Positions 34,331 through 44,182 of a stretch of 64,000 bases of DNA are shown in pieces. The translations under genes and the position numbers were made by a program. Below the pieces are notes generated by a model. The model saw nothing but the letters and a program-made list of their open reading frames with translations, was not told where the DNA came from and did not search any database. Every line of letters starts with the position of its first letter. Position 1 is the stretch's first letter. Source of the stretch: Opisthocomus hoazin (taxonomy: Eukaryota; Chordata; Aves; Opisthocomiformes; Opisthocomidae); contig NC_134428.1 of NCBI RefSeq assembly GCF_030867145.1, forward strand, positions 19,261,537 through 19,325,536, written 5' to 3'.

Positions 34331-37300
34331 AAAGATATTTTCCATGGAGATAAAAAGCAGTTTTTACATCTGCCTTCAGTGAGCATGGCCTGTCTTAATT
34401 GGTAGATGAGATCTAGGTCCCAGGGACGCAGTAGTATGAGATTGAGGATATACCATGAGACATAAGCGCAAGCTGCCTGCCATACAACGGTGTGAGCGGT
34501 ACTGATGGATGTTCCCCAATGTCCTTGAGTGCTTGACTTCACAGTTTGAAAGCTGGCTCATACTGATTTTTGTTTAGACTGGAGTAGTGTGCGCTGTGTG
34601 ACGTCTAGCTTGCAAACTTAAGGTAGCTTGTGTCACGAAGTAGGAAGACGACCTGTAGATCTAAGCAGTCTTCAGGGGGAATTCTCTTGAACACCCTTTT
34701 TGCCTTTTGTTTGTGATCTAGGTATATGGTTCTGGGGGTTTGATGGCTGCTTCTCACTATTACCTTTGTTGAACTGGATCAAAATTGATAGAATACAGAG
34801 AACAGAGGACTCTCTCCGTGTTCGTGAACCGCAGGCTGATTCTTTGCACTCTGTGCAACCTCCAGAGGTAAGGGAGAACAGTCTAGGGAAGAACTCTGGT
34901 ATCTTGGAAGACTTCTTAACTGCCATGCCTTCAATATTTGGCAAGAACTACTTGACACACAAGGCTAATGTGAATAAATGTCTTGATCTTTACATATATT
35001 AAAAAAAAAATTCTGTATACCTTAGGGTACCATCAACATCTTTGCCTCTGGTCGTGAAAGTGAGCTGGAAAAGCAAATGGCCTTTCTGTCTGAGAGATAC
35101 CATCACCTTGATGAAAAATATAGCAAAGTGATGCTTCTACTCCAGAACCTTCAAGATCAGGTTGCCCAGAAAAGTGACAAAAGCGAAACATTGACGCTAA
35201 TAAGAAATATGATGGGTCAACATCCTCAAGATGCGAGACTGGAGCAAAAGGTAAGATAGTCAGTTGTTGGTGCTTTTGGGTGGTGATCGACGTATCCTGT
35301 TTTAGTAACGCAGATTACTAGCCATTTGATTCAGGCTTGCGTCCAATTTTGTGAGCAAAAGTGATTTGCAGCCTTTTCTGCGGGATCTAGAGTTGCAGAT
35401 CTTCCAGAAGATCGCTCTCCATATGTCTGTGACAAGCCAAAAGCTAACATCTGCAGTAGTAACAAAGGCTGTGACTAATGCAGGGGTTCGTGGAATCACA
35501 GAAGCGGTGAGTGAGTTGAAGTTCTCGCAAGTTCAACTAAAACCGTCAGGAGTCCTTTTCTAGGCATTTTTTGGAGCATCGCAGTCAATATAAATGTCAG
35601 TGACTTGAAGAGATGTTTAGAACATGAATTGAAATGGGGAGAACTACAGAAAATGCTTGATGAAGCGTACGCTTACAGCATTGCTTGTTGCCTGTTGCGA
35701 ATGTTGTTTTTTTTTTCCAAAGTATGCTATCTTGAAAATTGCAGAATTCCCAAAAAACAGCTATACCAAAGCAATGCAGCTCAGGGTCTTGGGAAGGTGG
35801 GGGAAAGAATGCAACTTTTGAAGAAGGCACCAGTCAATATGCAGTATGAATTTGTATTTTAAGCCAAAAAACCATGCACTAAAAATGGCCTCTGTCTTGA
35901 GAGAGGCTTTCAAAGACTTGCGATGGAGTGCAGCATCTCAAAAAGATGCTTATTCTACATGTATACAGATGTGTATAGATCAATTACTTTATCAGTTGAT
36001 ATTATTAAATTCTTCCCTTTCTCCTCTTCTATGTGTATATCTGTAGCAAGCCCAGACTATTGTAAACAATGCCCTGAAACTTTTCTCTCAAGACAAGACT
36101 GGTATGGTGGATTTCGCCTTGGAATCTGGAGGTAAATAGTGGAGGAAACTCCACTTTCACGATTCGTGTTATTTTATAGTATCTACTAAAAATGTCGAAA
36201 GATCTGCTTGCGTGGGGTGTACGCACCACTGAACTCGCTAGGGAAAATGTGTATGTTTTAGCCCTCTGAGGTGAAAAACCTTGAACATGCTGAAAAGAAC
36301 ACTGTACTTGATAGAAGCATTGTATCCCCAGCCAATGACTAGACTTGAACAGTATCTTTACTAGTTGGTTTTGAGGAAAAGAACTGGTATGTTCACGAAG
36401 CTTTGTACAAATCTCTGGCTGAAAAGTCTTCAGGAAGAAATGAGTAATTATTTCGGCTAACCTGATACCTCTTTTTTAAGGTGGCAGCATTCTGAGTGCT
36501 CGCTGTTCTAAAACCTATGACACCAAACCAGCAGTGATCAGCCTCTTTGGAATTCCTCTGTGGTACTTCTCTCAGCCTCCAAGGGCGGTGATTCAGGTAA
36601 TTAAAGGCCGAGTGAAGAAATTCAGCAATGTTATTTTGTGCTGAGGGGTTTGGATTGTTTCTTGGATGCTGGATGTTTCTGTCTGCAACACACTGTGGGG
36701 CACGGGTCCTTTGAACGATGTTCCCAAGAGTGCCATTCTTCTGGTAGTTCCTGGGCACTGCTCAAGTCGTCTTCTAGCAAAACGAAGACCCTGCTAGGAG
36801 GCTTGGGTGGTACACTGGACTTCTGCAGAGTGTGAGCACTGGGAGGGTTCCTGTTGTGAAGTAGTCTCCAGGCGGATCTTCAAAACGCTGCTGGCTGTTT
36901 GGGTGGATATGCTGTCTCCCTGAAGAATGCTACCAAATAGATTATATTCTGCCACTTACTCTCTAAGACTGTCCCTAATAATTCAGAATTCGCCACAACT
37001 CTTTCTGGCAAAATGCTTGTGGCTGCAGGTTTTGTTGTTGCTGTTGTGTTCCATCCTGTTCTCTCCCCTTTCCTCCTGTCTAGCCAGACATGTATCCAGG
37101 AAACTGCTGGGCTTTCAAAGGACCACAGGGGTATCTCGTAGTTCGACTTTCAAGGAAGATCTATCTGACTGCCTTTACGTTGGAACACATCCCAGAAGCA
37201 CTTTCAGCAACAGGAGAGATCTCCAGTGCTCTGAGGAGCTTTGCAGTATATGTAAGTCTGTCTGTGAACTTCAGAGGATATTTGTATGCATAAAGAATAT

Positions 37301-38843
37301 TTGTGGCGCAGATCTTGGAAAATAAGGACTGAAGGGAGGACAGCTAAGGAGAGAAACTGCTTGCTTTTAAAATTGCTGTTTTTGTAATCAGCTTTGAGAT
37401 TAGGAATAAGAAGTGTTGCAGCTAATTTTGAGGGAGCTGTTTCTTTTCTTCCTGCTTTATACAGTAGTAAACGTTTTTGGAGGGAGGTGATTGTTTTTGA
37501 TTTGGTATCGTTCTTTCAGGCACTCGAATTGTTCCATCCTTCCACCACTCCTGCTGCTTACCCTCTCCCTCCCCAGTGTTGGCTTTGCACCTTGTCTGTG
37601 ATGTGCCTTCAGTGTGTTTTAAATTGATTTTAACTAGCACCACAGCTGCTTAGGCAGGACTGCAGAACAGAAGACCACAGGCTACATCAGAGTGTAGCTG
37701 TGATCCCTGAGAACATTTGTCTAGCTCCATTAAATGCTGAAGCCGCCGTCTGCAAGCATCTGAATCTTGGCTTCCGTCTTGTTTGTGATGTTGCTGTTTT
37801 CTCATTCTTGTTTGTCCTGAGCAGTTTACATTGTACACTGCGATCTTGGTTGTGCCATGGAAATGGTGGGGTTTGACCGTGAAAACAGCAACATACAAAC
37901 ATAGCACAGCTCTTTGCAGTTCAGGAAAGTCAAATGCAGAGCTGTGGCTGAAGAAGCATGAAGTTCCACGGGAAGTATTCTGATCTCGGTTTCAGAGACT
38001 TGCGTTGACAGGCAGTTAGGTAGGCATGCTTCTGGCTTCGGTTTGACTTGAAATGTGATGGAAGCAAACGTCTTTCTCCTGTTGTTGTAGGGTCTAGATA
38101 ATGAATATCAAGAAGGCGGCAAGCTTCTAGGACAGTATGTCTACGACCAAGACGGAGAACCACTGCAGACCTTTCCAGTGATGGTAAGTCTGGATGAGAA
38201 GATTTCAAGTGTCAGAAGAAGCACACGCATATTTTCTAGGGTAGTGCACAATGAGCAGTGAAGGAAAAAGGCTTCATTCTCTGTTGGGCACCGTAGAAAC
38301 TGAGGTGGAAAGTAGCTACTGATCTGCCTCAAAACCTAAGGTTCGGATAGTTTAGAGGGGAGGAGAGTTTTGTGCCAGGTGGACACAAGTGGTGTGAAGA
38401 TACCGAACGTATGAGGAGTCTGCTTCATGCTGCTTCTGACTCCCTTCACAAAAAAACCCCCAACAAACCGGTTGTAAGGCAAAGAAGGTTCTGTTCCAAG
38501 TGGCAGAAGGTTCCCAAGGCATCACTCAGTTGTTAATCAAAGTTGGTAGTTGCAGGAATGAAGGAAAGCGCCTTCAGTTGCACCTGTTTATACTCCAAAC
38601 CGAACTCTGGTTTGTGTGTTTGTTTTTTCCTTCTGCAGGAGAAAAGTGAAAACGCATTCCAAATAGTGGAACTGAGAGTGTTTTCTAACTGGGGACATCC
38701 GGAATATACCTGCCTTTATCGGTTCAGAGTGCATGGGAAACTTGCCGAATAATCTCCAGCACTTCAGCTTGGACTGGTTTTACGGTTGTGCATTTTGTTC
38801 TCGATTTTTGTATATGCCGGAAAGCCTAGAAGACTGGAATCTT
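34331..38843 (+). pseudogene. SUN1: SUN1 copy 2, partial (exons 11, 12, 16 part, 17-21)
   Basis: Near-identical to SUN1 from intron 10 to the first 91 bases of 3' UTR. Exons: 11 at 34,722-34,867; 12 at 35,026-35,250; 16 (3' part) at about 35,335-35,506; 17 at 36,047-36,131; 18 at 36,481-36,596; 19 at 37,084-37,251; 20 at 38,091-38,183; 21 at 38,639-38,752. A deletion of about 3.1 kb joins the intron after exon 12 to the middle of exon 16 (copy 1 about 25,732-28,835), removing exons 13-15. Using the intronic CAG at the join would shift the frame to a stop within ten codons. Another loss of about 163 bp lies in the intron after exon 17 (at 36,200). There is no start codon exon and no exons 2-10. 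The SUN-domain exons 17-21 are open and carry all key cysteines, so a domain-only product is conceivable but unproven. Confidence 0.9.
38639..38752 (+). pseudogene. SUN1: SUN1 copy 2 last exon (21)
   Basis: Encodes the same terminal strands as copy 1 ([20 protein letters not shown]) with an intact stop. The sequence continues 91 bases into the 3' UTR and then breaks at 38,843, so this copy has none of the poly(A) signals used by copy 1. Confidence 0.9.
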
Positions 38844-39739
38844 GCCTTTTTCTTCGTGGAGGCAGTCGTGATGCGTGGGGCTGACTGCCTAGGTCTGGGC
38901 AAGCCCGTGCGTGGGCCTTCGTCCGCCTCGTCATTTGCCTGCCCCTCCGGTTCCATTGCCTCATACCTATTGCATCAGGGCACCTGGTGTGGAGAGGGAG
39001 GCCAGGAGGGGATTCGCCTGCCGCCCCGAGCAGGGACCCGTTTCCATTCCCCGCTGTCTCTCAGGTGCTCTCCTTCAGCCTGGTGGCGAGAGGGCAGGGG
39101 ATCTTCTGCTTCTTGCGGAACGTCCATCCTGTGCGCTTGTTTCGGGGGTGGCAGGGCATGGCTCCACCAGTCTATTTCCCCCTCGCACTCCCTGATGCTC
39201 CTGAACCTTTCTGCCTCCTCTTTAAGCTCTGCCACCAGGACGAGCAGATCATCCACCTGGTCACAGCGCACGCAGGCGTTCTGCCTGCTGCCCTCCCATA
39301 CCAGTGACAGGCTCGGGCACTCCCTGCAGCCAGAGACCTGCACAGCTGCCTGTTTATGCGGGAGCTCTGTCTGGGTCGCCGTATTCCGCCTGGTGACGGC
39401 TTTCAGGCGAGTGGAGACCCTAGCTACTAGCTGAGCAAGTGATGACCACCGGCTGAATTTACCCCGGTAGCTGGCCGAGCCTCGGGGCCCTGCCTGCGCC
39501 AGCTGCCGTGCCAACTGCCGTGGCAGGCCCTGTTTGCCTGTCCTGGTCGCCGCACTGCGGGTCGCTCGTGCTCCCTCGGGGCTGCTTTTGTGAGGGGGGA
39601 GGGTGCCGCCGTCACTCTTGACCCCGCTCTTCTTTGGGGGGGGGTTTGGTGGGGGCACGCTCTCTCTCGCCAGGCGGCTGTCTCGGCTGTTGTGCCGCTG
39701 AGAAAAGGTTTCCCCGGTGCAATCCCTCGCTCCGGAGCC
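38844..39739 (-). mobile_element. CR1-like LINE 5' part (5' UTR and ORF1 start)
   Basis: GC-rich minus-strand segment. At about 39,440-38,978 it encodes an ORF1-like stretch: a C-x2-C ... C-x2-C zinc-knuckle pattern (GCRECPSLSLVWEGSRQNAC, then VRCDQ), a short leucine-rich coiled coil (VDDLLVLVAELKEEAERF, RSIRECEGEIDWW) and a basic tail (GEWKRVPARGGRRIP). From memory this resembles ORF1 of bird CR1 elements upstream of their esterase domain. Neither a 3' tail nor a reverse transcriptase is present. One end joins SUN1 3' UTR and the other joins the tail of GET4 exon 1, so it sits at a rearrangement scar. It is repeated at 53,714-54,608. Confidence 0.6.
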
Positions 39740-40194
39740 CAGATGTACCGGACGCTCTTCTTCAGGTGGGGCCCGGCGCGCCGCCCTGCCCCTCCCCGCC
39801 CGGCGTTCCAGAGCCTTCCCATGCACCCGGGTCCCCTGCCGCCCGCCGCGCCAGCGCCCGCTCGTAATTGGCCGGCGCTTCTGCCGATCTCGACCTCCTG
39901 TGCCCTCATTGGGCTGCGGGGCGGCGGGGCGGGTACGTGCCGCGGAGGGTAGGGCTAGCGGCGCCAGCCCAAGCTGGGCGCGGGCCCGGCCTGAGAGCAG
40001 CGCGGGGCCCGCGGGTCGCTCCGGCCCGGCTGGGCCCGGCCCGGCCGTGTGAGATGGCCTGGGTGACGGGCAGCGCTGAGTTTCGCCCCCCAGTCCCCAA
40101 GTGTCCCTTGGCAGCCCCAGGAGGGGATGGCCCGGGCCTGCCCCCCCGCCAGCGTACAGTGTCCCCCGGGGACTCGGACCTGGGCCCTGCCGCA
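39740..40194 (+). pseudogene. GET4: GET4 exon 1 tail and intron 1 (fragment A)
   Basis: At 39,740-39,765 the sequence encodes QMYRTLFFR and ends in a donor (TTCAG|GTGGGG). QMYRTLFFR is a conserved GET4 motif (human YYEAHQMYRTLFFRYM). The CpG-rich sequence after the donor fits GET4 intron 1. Upstream of QMYRT the GET4 exon is replaced by the CR1-like segment, so this piece cannot encode GET4. It ends abruptly at 40,194, joined to SUN1 intron 10. Confidence 0.6.
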
Positions 40195-40520
40195 CTTAAA
40201 ATACTGCTGTTTAGACTGGTTAGTTGACAGTATTCCAGGCCAGCTGTCTACTTTGAAATAAACAAACTCAGTTTCAAACACTTGCTGAAAGTGGTGGGCT
40301 CTTTCTGAAAAGCAGGTTCATGTCTTCGCATGTCCTAAAAACTTTAGAAACTACTCTGGGGAGAAGATGAAGCTTCGCAGAAACTTACAGTCAGGATTGA
40401 AAATCCTCTGTACTAGGGAGAATAAGAAAGGAAGAACTTCCCTACCCTGTGTAGAAAGTGCTGCTACTTCTTGCTAAGACAGTGCAAAAACAAGCGTCAT
40501 GTTTGTGAACTGCGAGATTG
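40195..40520 (+). repeat. SUN1 intron 10 fragment at the head of a unit
   Basis: Matches copy 1 from 24,328 to about 24,653. It forms the start of the 14.87-kb tandem unit and recurs at 55,064 and, as part of copy 4, at 63,514. It contains no exon. Confidence 0.88.
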
Positions 40521-40828
40521 CATAATATGTATCTAGGATAAACCAGAGAAAAACGGATGAAAGACAAAACCATTTTTTGATTTGTTCAGAGTTAAAGATT
40601 TGTAATGATTAAGAGATGAAGAAATCTTTTAAAAACACTTGTTTTTTTTTAAACTCCTGGTAGTTAAAGTAGTGTAGCTAAAGTAGGGAGGTCTTGAAGT
40701 GTCTTCAAGTGGGGAAGTTCTTACTTGCTGGGAAGTGGAAACTTGGAGTAGTGTGGCATATGGATCTTTGGTTCTCCAAGCAAGGAACGGGCAACCCAAA
40801 TGTTTAAAATATCAGCTTTGGCTCTAAA
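40521..40828. repeat. 308-bp array-specific segment of unknown origin
   Basis: I find no match to this AT-rich stretch in the complete SUN1 gene or elsewhere in the window outside the array. It links the intron 10 fragment to SUN1 intron 2 and recurs at 55,390-55,697 and, truncated, at 63,840-64,000. It has no coding signature. Confidence 0.7.
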
Positions 40829-43800
40829 TGAGTCTTTACCTTGAAACTCCGAGTGCATCCTGATTTTGAATTTGTGGCTCAGCGTGGCAAAGAAACTGTC
40901 CTGAATGGCTTCCTCTCTCCACTTGGTCCCCAAAGAACTGTGTGTCTAAAGCTGTACAACGAATGCTTGCTCTGGTTTGACTTCAAACATGGGTTTCCAT
41001 GGTGGTTGTTTCTTTCTAACTAGCATTTGCTTTCAGTTGTTCAACTTGCAATGTGAATTGCTGAAGAGAACCTTGACTATCGACGTACTTCTAAGCTGTT
41101 TGTATTATGTGGCGTGTCTTGTAGGAGTTGCTCCATAACCCCGGATAAACTGCTTTGAATGGAAACTCAGACTAGCTTGAAGGGCGTGTTTGTTACGAGG
41201 GGAATTTTCTCTTCACCTCAGGTAACTTTGCTCTTCATGTTTCAGAAGCCTTCATGCTGCAGTTCGAGTTATTCTTCGTCTGCTTTGGATTTTGAGACTG
41301 AAAATAAAATAGATCCAGTATTTGATTCGCCAAGAATGTTGCGGCGTAGCTTACGGTTATCTGCTGCGGCATTGAAGAAATCCAGTGATGCACCAAAGGA
41401 TACCCATCCTGACAGCTCTTACGCTGGAAACCTGTCCTTCAGAGAGCAGTCTTCCAAGTAAGCACTTTTTGTCGTCACAAGTTAATTTCTCGGTTAGAGT
41501 CTTGAGACTTGCTGTTTGAACATGACAGTACAAACCTAGTTTCCCGGCTGCTTCATTCTTTGTTCTCGGCATTGACTGCCATACTCTGAGAATTATGCTC
41601 AGTGTGTGGTTTGCAGTGAAGTCTTTGCAAAAGCGTAGATGTTGGAGGACTGTCTTTTAAACCTGATTTGAGCCGTTTAGTCATGTCAGTGTTAACATAC
41701 CCTGCCTTTCTTTTTCATTTAAAGTGAGAGAGAAAGAGAAATTTGCATCTTTCGTGCTGTATCGTATGTGTCTTTGCTCTGTTTCGTAGGGTGCTGAAGC
41801 ACCGCCCAAGTGTGAATAAGAAATCTGGCAGTGCAAGACACACACCAAGGAAGAATCTGTCCCGCTCTTCCATTGTCTGCCAAAGCAGTTTCAATAGCCA
41901 TGCCAGTGATGCATCAATTGTATCCAGTGCATTGGGTGAATCCCGGATTCGAGAGCAGAGAGAAGTTACTAATTTCTGGGGTAGGTAATCATTGCCATTG
42001 CTTGTATCGGACTGTGAAAGCTGCTTCTGGGTTGGCGTGTATGAACGTGGGACTTTTACTTGGAGTTCTTGTCAGATATCATAGTTGATTGTGGCACTTC
42101 CTTACTTTTGAGACCAAATTTTTTTTTTTTTTCCCTTTGAAGATCTTGATGATGAAGGCAACCCTAAAGGTAACTATGGTTTCATTTTCTTTCCGAGTGC
42201 ATTCTATTCAATGGTAACTAGCGACGGCGATACTGATAGCAGTGCTCTATATGTTTTACTCTTGGTTGGCTAGGTAGTGATACTACACTAATGCAGGGAA
42301 ATGGTGATACAGAAACAGCAGAAAACAGCACAGTGGTCAATGGCTACACTTGCAGGGATTGCAGCATGCTTTCTGAACGGAAGGAGGTTCTGACAGCATA
42401 CTCGCCTTCTCATGTGCCATCTTCCAGAATTTACTCCAGGGATAGGAGCCAGAAACATGCATCCAGTAAGTTACTTTCTCTTTTTTTTTTTTTCATGTGG
42501 ATGGCAGAATGGTGTACAGTTCAGTTGATGCTTTTTTCATGTAGTGTTCTTTAAGTACTCTTCCTGCCCTGCTAAATTTATCAATATCCAAATTCTAGAT
42601 ATCAGCTTACAAGGAATACCTTCCTCTGTTTCATTTGAAACTTTGCGTACTTGTTGGCTTCTGATATCTAATGATCAGCTTTTCTTTTTCAGTGCTACTG
42701 TAGGACTTACACGGTTTTCGAATACGTGTCTATTTCTAAGGTTTTGGTAAGGGTTTTCAGATGAAACTGCTTCTGTATGGTCCAGATTTTTGATGCTTTT
42801 TTTTATTCTTACGTGAACTTTCAAAATTGAGCAGAACAGTTACTTTGCAGTGCTTCTGTTATGCAAGAAATTGGAGAGATACTGTCCTACTTTGCTTTGG
42901 GTTTTTTCTCCTCATTTAACCGTGCAGCTTATTAGAGTGTTTTTAGAAGCTAAACCTCAAGTCCTTGAAAAATGGAACTCCAAAGGGGAAAACTGATTCC
43001 AGATAGACTCCCTGGTGACCATATTCCTAAAGCTCAAAACCAAATGAATCTGCTGTAAACAAGGTTCTGCCTTTTCAAGGCAATCTCCATTATAGGGATG
43101 CTTGTCCTCAGTGTCCTGACTGCATCTGCCTGCCTCTTGTATACCATCTGTAATTTCTTGATGGTTGGTAGTCCTCAGTTCTCAGGAAGTTGTTTCGTGA
43201 GTGGCCTTGAATTAGGAGCCGATTTTGGAATTCTGTCAGTGTGCTATTCTTGAATGAAGTATGTTCTCAGTAGCAAGAAATCCGTTAGTTCGGACTGTGA
43301 GGTGTGACTTCAAGTGCTTTGGGGCAAGTATATCTTTTTGGTAAATCGGTATCACAGGTAGGAATTCTGTTGGCTTAGCGTCATGAATTACAAGGGACAC
43401 TGTATGAAACCTACTTTCTGTGCTCCTGAGTTTGTATTCACGCAGGAGAATTCTACAAGGAACTCATCTTTGCACATGCATTTGAACTTGAACTGAGTAG
43501 TTTGGGTTCAACTTCGGGAGGGCGGGGGAAGAGGCACACAGTCATGGCAGGTTTTGGGAATGTGGCTGATTCTAGGAGAGCAGCAGTATGGAGGACTGCC
43601 GCTTTGTTCCCGTGGCTCTGCAGAAGTGTGTGTCTCTAGCACTTGAGACAGACCGCTGCAGGAACTTCCTGCAATGCAGAGGCAGAGGAGGAGGTGAGAA
43701 GTCCTCACCCTTTCCAATCCACAAGAAGAATGCAGTTTGTCGCTTTGGAGCTGTAACCCACAAAATCAGTATCAACAGCTCACATCATCCTTGGGAAATC

Positions 43801-44150
43801 CTGAGTAGTGTAAGCAAGGAATTCATTGCTGTGTAGAGTTCTTAATTCTGATGAAGAAAAGGTATTCTTGCTGAAGTCATAGATTCTGTCTTGAAGGTGT
43901 TTTCCCTAGGATGTGTAGTTCTTCCAAAAGCTCTGCTCTAATACCCAGTGCATCCAGCCTTTTCAAACCACGCTTGCTTAAGTTTCACACTCCTGGCTAA
44001 ACAAAGGTTTTCCATGCTTTTTCCTCACTCTTCGACAAGTTAGCGGTCACCAGAGGACAGAAGTACATCTTTAGGTAGGTGAACAATTTGTATTCACACT
44101 GTTTTTTCCAACAGGAGGAACCTGTTTCTACATGAGTAAGATTCTGCGAT

Positions 44151-44182
44151 TGATGCAAAAGATGCTGCAGTGTGTTTGACCA
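44151..44182. other. SUN1: 32-bp micro-inversion in exon 7, copy 3
   Basis: These 32 bases are the exact reverse complement of copy 1 at 19,845-19,876, with collinear sequence on both sides. In the exon frame the residues after LRL become MQKMLQCV and then a stop. Copy 1 keeps the frame open, so the copy 1 orientation is taken as ancestral. Confidence 0.95.

Noticed and set aside
34066-34542. 158-residue minus-strand frame over the GET4-like block
   Set aside because: It spans the join into SUN1 intron 10, and its second part recurs antisense to intron 10 in copies 1 and 3 (24,689-24,940; 48,963-49,250). A chance frame.
38975-40195. 406-residue open frame on the minus strand, apparently a novel protein
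   Set aside because: It crosses the join between the CR1-like segment and the GET4 intron, and its first half is a composition-driven proline/arginine/glycine translation of a CpG island. Only the last 150 or so residues look like real, repeat-derived coding sequence. The second occurrence of the spacer breaks the frame by one base in a G run.
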